Shown here piece after piece: positions 23,501-33,713 of a stretch of 64,000 bases of DNA. The notes under the pieces were generated by a model. That model was given only the letters and a program-made list of their open reading frames with translations, ran no database searches and had not been told where the DNA came from. A program made the position numbers and the translations under genes. Source of the DNA: Haemonchus contortus (Eukaryota > Nematoda > Chromadorea > Rhabditida > Trichostrongylidae); contig LS997563.1 in assembly GCA_000469685.2 (NCBI GenBank), forward strand, positions 2,748,781-2,812,780, given 5' to 3'. Position 1 is the stretch's first letter, and the number at the start of each line of letters is the position of its first letter.

Positions 23501-26500
23501 CATTTAGGAAGCAGGTGAAGGACTGTTCCGAATTGACTGCGAACGGGTAGGCAAGACTTGCATTCTCACCAGGTGAGTTGAGATAGCTCTGTGAGGCAAT
23601 TCTGTCATCTTACCTCATTTCCAAAAAGAACTGATTCAGGAAGGAGGCTTCCGATCTCATGGAAATAGGACACTGCACGTTTGATCAGAACCTGAAACGG
23701 AAAATGACCCGGCCACGAGGAGCCCATTCCACTGGGCCCTTCTTTCAGGTTGTTGGTTATCAGTTCGGAAGTTACAGAATCATGGTACGGTAAGTATTCA
23801 AACTACTACGGCATTTTTTCCTGTTACAGACGGCTCTTGCTTTAGATACGAGGTGGACTGTGCGGATTATGCTGCTGCCAAATGCCCACCGTAAGTAGTA
23901 TTTTTTAATTGAATGTAGACCCAATTTGGGTAGTGTTTGAAATTTAAATTTTTTCATCATTCTCGAGTAGCCCGTGTGATAGCTCAATTTCTTTGCTGAA
24001 ACATGAGGATACTTGAGCAAATGAATGGCGGATCATGAGGCCCATTCAGTACCCAAATAAGCTGCTCCTAGAAGGCTATGCTAGTGTCCCTCTGACTCCG
24101 ATCACCCGAGAGATAGAAAACGCATAGGCTACTTCAAGTTCATGAATTGTGCCCGTTACACCTACAGTACCTTCAGTCGAGACATCCCTCGCCCTTCGAA
24201 TACATGAAGACTTCCCAGGTGCTTATGACTGTTCTCCTCCCACTCCCCCCCCCCCCTCCCGCTCTCCCTCTCCTTTTTCCGTCCCAGTGATCTTAGATTG
24301 AGGCAGGACAGGATGGGTGCTTTGTAGATGTTTCGAACATTGCAGTGATCTTCATAATAACTGTTTTGATGCCGATGATTGAGAACGTCTATTTCAGAGT
24401 TACTGTCGATCAATCAGAAACGCTGCCGGAAAAGAAGAAAGCAGAAGAAAACGAGAACATCCAGGTACGCGTAGAAATAAATACTTAATTGAGTGTCTGC
24501 TGTTGGTGATAACAGATGGAGACGCTTGTCAGTTACTGACATTTGTATATCAATTTTGTATCAATATCAATATCAATATGGAGGCCTTATAACGGCTTGT
24601 CGACGTCGTTTTTTGTCCAGGCGTTGTCCTATGTAAGTTCTACTCTTAAGGCCACAAGTTCGTCTTAGGAGGAAATCTCAGAACCATTTTTATTAGTGAA
24701 TAGTGCCTTTATTTGACGAGTCGAAGTCGATTTCAGTCATCTCACCCGAGTTATTTTAGAATTGCAGAGCGAAAATTCCTGATGCATTTTATTTTTTCAT
24801 ATGACGACGGCATTTTCATGTTCATAGCAGTAGGTTTGTTACTACTGCCACAGCTGTTTGACGGGGGAATGCATGATGGCGACAGCTGAAATCACCCAAG
24901 TTCCAACGTTCTCCTCCCACGAAGATCCTGTGACACCCTGAAATCGGTGTTTGACTTCTACTCGGAGATGACTTTCATTAGTGCAGATGTGGTATAGGGG
25001 CAAGTGGTGAATTACCATACACGCGACTACGATTCCGAATGGAAGTCGAATGTGGGACCGTACCCAATAAGAGGATTTCTCGATGCGAAAGTTTATGTGC
25101 TGATATCCTTTGGTGTGTTGCGGCCGTACCAGCCGAAGTTGAGGTAGCTTACCGTGACCGACAGAACTGCATGTCTCCCATTTTTTCGCACTTATCCATC
25201 GACCTGTGCCGTTTTTTTTTTGTTTTTGCGTCTTCCGTCCTAGGGCGAAGTCAGGACCCGATTTTGCATAAAATAATCTCTGAAACCCCTGGGAACGGCT
25301 TCATACGTAGGTTGCCTTTTATATTTTGAGATTTGAGAACCGAAACAAATACTATTTATTGAAAACCGGTTTACTGCCTTTCAAAAATCTCCACATTAAG
25401 ATCTATATACTTTTGTATGGGCTCGAACCAATTTTCGAAGCACTTTTGCCACTCTGATGTAGGTAACTCTAAAACATGGATTCTGAACGCATCAACGGCT
25501 TCTTCAGGTGCCGAAAAACGTTGACCTCTCACTTTATCTTTTACGTACGGTATGAGAAGAAGTCACCCAGGGGCTACATGGCTTATGACCTGTCAAATCG
25601 TTGTTTTGAGTGCTCAAAAATGGAGTTGTTTGAGCCGATGTGTGGGAGCTCGCATTGTCGGGGTGAAGAGTGTTCCGTCTGCAGCAATTTTTTTCCCTGA
25701 TTTTTTGAAAGTCAACTGACAAACAAATGGTGGTATACCACTCAGAATTAACTGTTCTGCTTGTCCTAGTGGTACGGTTGCGACATGTCCAGTTTTTCCA
25801 AAGAAACAGGAGATCGATTGCTCGGAAGTGCTTGGTGCGCGGACAGCTTTTGTTGGATTTAGCTCATCTTGAAATATACGGTCGACTGCTGTTTCCTTTC
25901 GGGCTCATACGCATAAATCCATGATCCATCACCTGTCCCGATGTCGTAGACTTGTTTCGAAGCACCGCGATCGAATTTTTTGAGCATTTCTTTCGATCAA
26001 TCGACACGGGTCCCTTTTTTGGGGGGTTGACAAATTTTTCAAAAATAATTTTTTTACAGTCAAATGTTCATGAAATATTAAATGTATGCTGGTCCCACTA
26101 ATGCTTAAGGTTGCCTCAATCTCACGATAGGTCACATGACGGTCTTGCAATATTTGTTTGTGCACAGCATCAACGGTTTCCGGAACAACAACTGATTTTG
26201 GACCACCTCCACGAAATTCTTCTTCGAGTGAACTACGACCTCGGGTGAACTCACTGTACCATCGATAAACACTGGTCTTGGATGAAGCCTCATCACCAAA
26301 AATTGAACTGAGTTCATCCGTGCATTGTTGTTGAAATAGTCCACGTCGAAAGTTGAGGAAAATAATCGCGCGAAAATGCTCACGGTTCTACCCCATAACC
26401 TGGCCTAAACAAAAACTTATAACTTAGTGTAAACAAAACAAATCGCCCTCAAATTTCGCAACGTAACCTAAAAATAGTCAAACTTTACGATAGTGGTGTC

Positions 26501-29104
26501 AGTTGCTAGATTGCTACACTAGTCTTGCCAAATCTCAAAATATAAAAGGCAACCCTAGTAATAGCTGGCACTGCTTAGATCATTGTACATTGAAAGGCTA
26601 ACATTTTTACACGTTACACTGAATCGAAGGACTAAAGGGATCTTGCGAGTTCTTGAGCTCTTCATTTCCGAGAGCAATATGCAGTCAATTGAATATCATA
26701 TTTGAGTTGGACGGTGTTGGTGTAGTGGCAAGTGACGCACTATCACACACGCCTGGTCACGGGTTCGAATCTCGGATCGATATCCGCCTAGGCAAACAAG
26801 CCTTTAATCCCTTCACGGTCGATTAATTAGTACCATACTCGTCCAGGAAGATGAAAGCATTTACATGCCCATCGGTTGGCCACTGCAAGTCATTGTATGG
26901 GCCACAACGCATTCATTAGACCACTACCATTTTGAATGGAAGTCGGATGCGGAGCGCATCCTTCACGCGGGATTGATTTACGCCCGAAGACTCTATCTTT
27001 TATCCTCATTTATGCTTTCCGAATTTTCATTGGCTACTGCTCAGTAGGTGATAAAATGAGAAGTTCGATCTAGGAAATACTTCAATGCAGTTCGAAAAGG
27101 GCGGTATAGGAACCAGAAAAAACCACAAAGTTTTCAAGAAGTAGAAAAGTTAACCTGAAATTTTCAATTTTTAGTTCGGTCTCTTGCCAATCCCTTGCAC
27201 GGTTCTGCGGTTTTATTCCCATGATGTTCAACTATTCAGATCGTTGAGTATGGAGAAATGCCTCGGGACCTTCCTCTTCAAATGCTGACTACGTATCCAC
27301 AAGGAGCCGGATTCCCGTTCTTCACTTGGGCGCAGCTCTTCTTCACCACAGCTGATCAAGTGAGTTTTAGTGACAATTGACGTCTAGCTTAACGTTTTCT
27401 CGCCGAAATGATGCAGTTTCGACTCGATGTGATGTTTGGATCCCCTGAAAAATGTTTAACAAAAGCAAGAATACGCTCTATAGAACCTTGGTTGTTTTGC
27501 AGGAAATTGTCGGATGGTTTAAAGGAAGTGGTGATGTCGGCAAACCTTCTATTTATTCTCAACAAGATATTTCAAAAATGATGAAACCTCTTCCATATGT
27601 TACACTCAGCAAAGGTCGGTTGTTTATTTGTTTACTATAGCTTACACCATGTCATCAATGATTTCAGTTCACGACTGTTTGGATAAAATTTACAAATTCC
27701 TAACGAAGAATGATCCTGCATTCCGATGCGGCTTAGTATGGAAAGGAAAAAATCACCTGGAAATTTTTGCAAAGGTAAGGAATCTATCAGTTCACTCAAC
27801 TTTATTGAGAACCGGAAATAAGTTTATTATTGTAACTTTCAAGATCAGAACTAGTGGGTGTGAAGCAGCTGTCAAGCTAGGGCGAGCAAGATGTCAGGGG
27901 TCGTAAATTGCTATGTACATCATCGAAATGATAGAAATAATGGCGAAGTTCGCCATCAGTGGATGGAAATACCTTTGGAAGTTATAAAAACGTCTATTAT
28001 ACAAAGCTTTATCTAACTCTTACATCTGTAATGAAGTCTAACTATTCAATGATGCTCGTCCAGCAACGAGGCCCTTTCTCGCCCATTTTACCCTACTTGA
28101 GAAAACCTGCACAAGCAAAGGCTTTTTTTTTCCAAGTTACAGAGGTATTCCAAACACCTGAAATATTATCCAAGACATGCGCTCCATTGAAGAGCAGTTT
28201 TCTGTCGAGATGGCTGAAGTAGTTTCTTAAAAATCTTTTTTCATGCTTTAAGCAGGGGCGGAGGTGGTGTAGTGGTAAGTGGCGCACTATATCACACGCA
28301 CGGTCAGGGGCTCGAATCCCGGATCGATGCCCGCCCAGGCCAACCAAGCCTTCCATCCCTCCGGGGTCGGTGAATTGGTACCAGACTCGTCTGGGAGCAT
28401 AAAAGCACTGACTTGTATGTCGGCTGGCCACCGCAAGTCATTGTATAGGCCACATACGCATTCAATTCGCCACTACGATTCTGAATGGAAGTCGAGTGCT
28501 GGGGCGCATCCCTCAGACGGGATTGATTAACGCCAAAAACTTTATCCTTTATCCTTCATCCATGCTTTAAGCAACTTCCATATTCTCATAATGCCTTCGA
28601 GAGAAATGCCCCCAGGTAAATTGTTAGATATCTGTTTATGGAAATGTAAACAAGTCATATAAACACAAGCTTTGATGAAGCAATCAGCATTCAACCTTGA
28701 AAATCGAGGGGCTGATAAGGCCTCAATTAAAACTAACATCCGTAAAGGTGTAGAATCGTGCCATTTAGGTCAGCCTGCTTATATGTACCTATTTATTTAT
28801 TTTCCTCTTCATTCGACCAACACTACGGTGTCATCGATCATTGGAAACAAGAATGTAATCGTGGTGGAGCCATAGATTCAACGTTCAAATAATTCAATCT
28901 AGGTTGTTTCGAGTATTCCTAGCATAATCTGAGTGGAACCCAGAAGGAGTTGTCATGAAATTCATGCTCACCCGAAAAATTTGCCTTGACTTCATTTTAT
29001 CTTTCCAGGATCCAGCATCTGATGGAGGAATTTCCAAAGGAGTTCGTGATTTCCTAGCCACACAATGTAAGGATGTTGCGGAGGACGGTGAAGACAAAGA
29101 ATGA
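20551..29104 (+). CDS. DXO/RAI1-family decapping nuclease (EOL-1-like), 13 exons
   Basis: Exons: 20551-20712, 21422-21514, 21733-21787, 21819-?, 23045-23340, 23508-23572, 23640-23789, 23846-23890, 24398-24464, 27240-27359, 27503-27614, 27668-27774, 29009-29104 (TGA). Phases agree across every junction except the 3' end of exon 4, which I could not fix. The family (DXO in mammals, EOL-1 and paralogues in Caenorhabditis) removes incomplete or non-canonical 5' caps and degrades the RNA. Matches visible: YDFITDAVNLQKLF, GLFRIDCERVGKT, GYQFGSYRIMVRYEVDCAD (compare GYKFE...GEVDC), FFTWAQLFFTTADQ (WAQ motif) and KFLTKNDPAFRCGLVW near the C-terminus. The E.D pair and the WAQ Gln are kept, but the motif I Glu appears to be Gly and the ELK-type Lys is absent, so catalysis is uncertain. 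A TTTAG precedes the ATG directly, compatible with trans-splicing. A polyadenylation signal AATAAA is at 29193. Confidence 0.82.
24985..25060 (+). mobile_element. SINE remnant with internal deletion
   Basis: A diverged A-box head (GATGTGGTATAGGGGCAAGTG) is joined directly to the distal block GCGACTACGATTCCGAATGG, so about 150 bases of the middle are missing. Confidence 0.6.
25308..26557 (-). mobile_element. Mariner transposon (irritans/cecropia-type), decayed
   Basis: Terminal inverted repeats of about 28 bases: GGTTGCCTTTTATATTTTG from 25310 and its complement ending at 26557, with flanking TA. The length of 1250 bases is normal for mariner. It is inserted in the opposite orientation within an intron of the DXO-like gene. 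A mariner called bandit is known from the dog hookworm; whether this is the same lineage needs a search. Confidence 0.9.
25371..26384 (-). pseudogene. Mariner transposase, many frame breaks
   Basis: Recognisable pieces on the minus strand include VVPETVDAVHKQILQDRHVT, YREIEATLSISGTSIHLI, GDGSWIYAYEPE, a CFFGKTGHVATVPL region, the second catalytic segment LHPDNASSHTSAQTTPFLST, and the C-terminal RGQRFSAPEEAVDAF-like segment. The second Asp (DNASSH) is still there. The pieces are in different frames with stops between them, so no functional enzyme is encoded. Confidence 0.88.
26712..27005 (+). mobile_element. SINE copy, near full length
   Basis: The head GGTGTAGTGGCAAGTGACGC and a good B box (GGGTTCGAATCTCGG) are followed by the complete body and the distal AGCGCATCCTTCACGCGGG and GCCCGAAGACTCTATC blocks. 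It lies in sense orientation in an intron of the DXO-like gene. Confidence 0.9.
28254..28561 (+). mobile_element. SINE copy, best preserved
   Basis: This is the reference copy for the window: A box GGTGGTGTAGTGGTAAGTGG, B box GGCTCGAATCCCGG, a body of about 230 bases, and a tail TTTATCCTTTATCCTTCATCC. The tRNA-like head indicates polymerase III transcription. It sits in the last intron (27775-29008) of the DXO-like gene. Confidence 0.92.
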
Positions 29105-29739
29105 TCCTTCAAAAGCGTTCTTCTTCAATCATGTCCCTTGGCAGTACTCCTGTGCGACTGCATAATGGTTCCGTATCGTTCCTTGGAGGGCTAATAAATG
29201 CAACATTGACTTGTTCCCTTGTTTTCTTCACATTACTGTCTTTTTTTTATTAAAATGTCAGCAGTTGTTGTTGATATGATGATGTTATTGAAGGATTACG
29301 TGTTAATATTGTATATCAATCGACTGAATGAAGCTTTTCTGGCAGCCATGGTTAACGATGTCAACGCAAGGGACGGGGGTGACAGTTGTACAAGGAAGAA
29401 ACTGACCGATAGCATCGTTTACGTGTGCTTCACGTAGTCGTTGTTCCAACGCCCACGAAAACGAAACGCCAGCTTCTCAGTAAACAAACAACAACAAGAA
29501 CATGTATAGGAACGCTATAAAAGGCGTGTATTAATTGGTTATTAGCTCCTTCTCATAGTGTTTTGTTTGTCTTAAGTCATTTGAATACACTTCTCTACTT
29601 TGTTGAAATAAAGAGCTAGCAGTTACTTTGAATTCAGTCCAAAAAGTGGGCATTCACAAGTATGAAAAATGAATTTTTTCTTCAACCCCATGTGTTTTTG
29701 AACTCATCTCCTTCGATTAGAATAGGTGTACAGTAGGAC

Positions 29740-29955
29740 AAACATGGCGCAATAGCAAGCGGTGCTGCACACACGTACGGTCCGGGGATCGAATCATAGA
29801 TCAATACCCACCAAGCCAATCAAGCCTTTTATCCCCCAAGTTCACATGATAGGCATCAGACTCGCTGGGATGATAAAACCACTGGTCACCGCAACAACGT
29901 GTTCAGGTCGCTACGATTTTTGATGGAAATCGTATACGGGGAGCATCCCAAATAG
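29740..29955 (+). mobile_element. Diverged SINE copy
   Basis: Head ATGGCGCAATAGCAAGCGG, B-box-like GGGGATCGAATCATAG, then CCAATCAAGCCTTTTATCCC, GACTCGCTGGGATGATAAAA and the distal GGGGAGCATCCC. It lies between the DXO-like and DOMON genes. Confidence 0.7.
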
Positions 29956-30242
29956 GTTTTGGATTTTGTTGCTGCAGTTCTGCTTCAATTCTAATGGAGT
30001 AAACTGCACGTCCTGTTCTCTAGAACAAGAGCACCGCCCGCGGAACCTGCTCTGTAATGACGAATTAAGTCCGGTACTCACAACTAAACATAATTGTTAT
30101 GCTCGAGAGAAACCTAAAGAAGGATTCTCTCAGGCTAAGTCAAAGAATTCTCAGATTGTCCTTGATTCCTCCGAAATTTGCATGCTTCACATCAAGTTGT
30201 TTGTTTCACTCCTTGTCTCTTTAGGTGGCTGTCCGATCATCA

Positions 30243-32831
30243 ATGTTATTTATTGCTGGCCTATTTTTACTCTACGTACAGGTTAGCCGCAGAATGTTTT
30301 CGTAAACCATTCAGTTGTTTTGATGTATGATGTACGATGTATGTAGGTACCGGAGCTTTGAAAGCATGTGCGCTTCTCGTCCGTGAAACCACTTTGATGA
30401 AGATCTGAGAGAGACGAAGAGGGCAGGAGGGAAGGGAAGATCCGCATTGTGATTTCCACAGTGATAGACTTTCCTTTCCTATAGCTTTCATGAGGATTAG
30501 CCCACTTTGAATAGATTCTGTTCAAGCATGTCGGACAGTGCTTCATCGGATAAGAACTGCAACCACAATATGATACGAGGGCGACGGCAAGATCCCAGCA
30601 ATTTTTCCAAAGCTCACTCTCAAATGTTTTTGTGGATGTTGCGTAGTGGCAGAAGATGAACTATCACATACGCCTTGTCCTGAAATCCGGGATTGATACT
30701 CCCCTGACCAACCGAACCTTCCACCCTCGATGTTTGATCGAATGGTACCAGGCCTAGCTGGGCAAGAACAAGGAATAGTTCCCACTCAAGGAATGCTTCC
30801 ATTTTTGCAAGTAAGTAGTGTCAAATCGCCATTCTCGAGTGCTCGAGACGACTACCGACTGACTCACCTGAATGAATACGAACCCTACGAGACTTCTTAT
30901 AGATAACATGCGCTTATGTTTTTAGTGGACGAGCTCTCAAAAAGGATTATCCAGCGGAATTTTCAGCTCAACCATTCTTCAGCATTTTTAGGGGACAGCT
31001 GGGTTCCATGTGACACATGTTAGTGATTGTGGAATGAGTCGAGGATGTTGGTTGTTGCCAAATGGATGCAAGAATTCGTCAGACTGCTCGGCTGCTATCA
31101 CATGGAAACACACCGGGAGATCGCTTCTCATTGAAATGGAAGTGAGTTAAAGAGGAAATTACGTACTTAACGAGCTTGAAAAGTGAATCTCCTTATCTCA
31201 TTATTTGTTTGCTATAGCCATAAAAGAATTTCTCCAAATGAGACCAGCGATTCAACTCATTAGGCTGAATCATATAAATTTAAGCTCAGCTGTCAACAAA
31301 TTTCCAAATTATTTATCAATTGTGGTTGAATTAATCATATTACTCACTACTATATCAATTTCCTCACTTCAAACTGAAAGGGGGAACTGCCTTACTGTTA
31401 GATGGACCAGACGGTCTTCAAGCAGTCTAGAAGTCGGAGAGCAAAAAAGCTTCAATTCCTCCAGTAAACATGCTGTCTGCAACCCTGATAGATTTTTTTT
31501 TCAAGAAGACAGGCGTCCTAAAAATAAATTTTTTAAATGTTGTTGATTTACCCTATCCGTGAGGATGATTTAATCGGGAAATCGCTAGGCACAACAGCGT
31601 AGGCGGAATTGTGATTGTTCAATCAACAATAAAACTGTGTCTAGGCAAAACTGAAGGTTGAAGACAATGGTCTATGGCTAGCTGTAGGATTCTCGAAAGA
31701 CGACATCATGGTAAGGTTATGATTATCTTGCTACCAATCTTAAGGCCCAAGAAAGGATCGGACTATTTTGCATTTGTTTTCAGGGTGACGACACGGTATT
31801 CGAATGTCATTTTCCTCGTAAAGGGAGAGCAGCAGTGCATCTATCGCACAATCTCCAACTAACCAACTTAATGCTACCAGCGGTACGGTTGAGTCTCTGC
31901 ATCCGAAACAGCTTATCCGTTTGAATAGAAGCGAAGCGATCTTTACTATCTAGTTAACTTAGTTCATAGAATTAATCCCTCTCGTTTTAGTAGAAGTCTT
32001 TCAGGCCACCGCAACACTACTGAGGGATTCGTACGCTGAAGAACGTGACGGTCGAGTGATGTGTGGAGCCGAACTGATGCTTGATTTTACCGTACTAGAG
32101 CCAAGTGAAAAGAAAATGGTTTGTTTTCGTTCAATTCATTGTCAAATGTGCATTTCCTTCATGAAAGTCTCATATCCTAAAGATCTGGGTGGGATAAGTG
32201 AACAGGAATTCGCCGATCGCTGGCAACACCCTGCTCAATCGATCTTCATCCTGGATTGTCGGTGTACATTTGGGTTTGAGCTTGGAGACAATGGAAAGTA
32301 GTGGTCGCGGGTTTATTACATGACGATTCGCAAGACGACTGAATTTCCAAAAGGGTTGTAGTTCCAGTGTCCCCATTTTGAAACCACCCGAAACTTGCGA
32401 TATGTTCCCATCCGCACCTACCCCAGAAAGTGTCCTGCGCGATCCCGGACGACTACGTTCCTCCATCACCTCCCCCTTCGTCACATGCTTCACCGAAAGC
32501 TTTCACTTCATTCTTAAACTTGATTGTTGGAAACGTCCCGTCAATTTTTCGATTTCAGATGCATCAAATATCTTCGGGTGAATACCATCTTATGCTTGCA
32601 TTTGGGGATTTGGATGCAGGTAACACTTCAGTAGCTTTTTTCTTTCTCCTCCCGTTTTTTTTTCGTATTGACGTCAGACAAGGGTTGCTTAATGCAATTC
32701 AGATGTTTTAATGATGTTTTGCAGAGTCAATAAAAAAGTCGCACGCACTGGTCGGTGAGGGGGCTCCATGGCGATCAAGCGAACGAACTCGATTCTGCAA
32801 TCATTGTCCACCACATATCGTTGACGAATAG
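30243..32831 (+). CDS. Secreted single-DOMON-domain protein, 7 exons
   Basis: Exons 30243-30281, 30992-31141, 31645-31710, 31784-31882, 32005-32118, 32559-32619 and 32725-32831 (TAG) join in phase to 211 residues. Exon 1 encodes only a hydrophobic signal (MLFIAGLFLLYVQ). The mature part carries the DOMON pattern: SRGCWLLPNGC, DCSAAITWKHTG, LWLAVGFSKDDIMGDDTVFE and YHLMLAFGDLD. Cysteines in the first half suggest disulphides. DOMON domains bind haem or sugars in extracellular redox proteins; the ligand here cannot be told. No cytochrome b561 transmembrane part follows, so this is a soluble, DOMON-only form. CTCTTTAG at 30217-30224 is a plausible trans-splice acceptor 18 bases before the ATG. 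AATAAA is at 32856. Intron 1 contains a SINE. Confidence 0.78.
30625..30775 (+). mobile_element. Partial SINE in intron 1 of the DOMON gene
   Basis: Diverged head (GGATGTTGCGTAGTGGCAG), B-box-like AAATCCGGGATTGATACTCC, then CTGACCAACCGAACCTTCC. The distal half is missing. Confidence 0.65.
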
Positions 32832-33713
32832 CAGTTGTGTATGTAGGCAGTGGATAATAAATGTAATGGATTTGCGAATATTGGAACAAAAAATTGTGAA
32901 TTATAGGGAGCGAGAGAAAAAAAAGCGTAAGTTGTACAATCTCGGGTATGGCTCGAATTTCGGGTTACCTCACTTCTTAAGGGAATAAGACGGATATCTG
33001 AAACCTTAATCTTAACGTTTCACATTAGGTCAAGTTCAGTGGATGAGTACGTTGCTTGTAAACCACAAGAGGTGATTAGGTCACAGTTGAGACCCATCAC
33101 TTTTTTATGACGTACGACCCTTTTCCTTAACGATTACCCGCAAAAAAGTGGGAACCCACACGAAGCTCCGGTCTCGTACGTTTCATTTCGTTAAGCCCGT
33201 AACTTGGAAAGAAGTATGATATCAGTAGACCAGCCTATGACAAATTTCTTGCACAGAATCTGCAATCAATGTGTCAGTGTAATCAACGTACTTTGCCCTG
33301 ACACCCATTGCAGTCACTTGAAAAGTTAACGCTACAACGTTGATGACAACATTTATAAATTCTGAACGATATACAAGAACCTTCACTTTCATTCAAAAAG
33401 CAGGACTGTTAAATAAGACACAAGCGCAGAATCTCGAAAAAGTGAAATTGAATCATGCAAAATTGAGCATATACACTTCCTGGGCATTCAAAAAGTGAAC
33501 CAGCCATTGATAAAGAGATGATTGAGATCGAGGATTAATGAGCATTGAAACTAAATCAGAGTAAGAATATTTCAGACACTTGACAGTTTTTGTCTACTGA
33601 GGACATAATGTTCTGTAACCAGTTAATATCACAGATTATTTCAAACAAGAAAGAGATCACAAACCAAAATTGATTTTCGAAACAGCGGACTTCACCATCA
33701 GAGTTAACTGGAA
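32832..33713. other. Convergent intergenic spacer
   Basis: This lies between the 3' ends of the DOMON gene (+) and the SKP2-like gene (-). Apart from the AATAAA at 32856 nothing was recognised. Confidence 0.5.

Larger units (their letters stand above)
24465..27239 (+). other. Large transposon-filled intron of the DXO-like gene
   Basis: This 2775-base intron lies between the exon ending ENENIQ and the exon starting IVEYGEM. It holds a MITE-family end fragment (24680-24720), a deleted SINE remnant (24985-25060), a mariner copy (25308-26557) and a SINE (26712-27005). Its splice sites are GTACGC and ATTCAG. Confidence 0.8.

Noticed and set aside
26712..26800. A functional tRNA gene at the SINE head
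   Set aside because: A- and B-box-like blocks exist, but no cloverleaf with acceptor pairing follows, and the same head recurs attached to the SINE body in many copies.
29105..30242. An operon linking the DXO-like and DOMON genes
   Set aside because: The genes are same-strand, but the gap is over 1.1 kb, contains a SINE, and the first gene has its own AATAAA; nematode operon gaps are usually about 100-400 bases.
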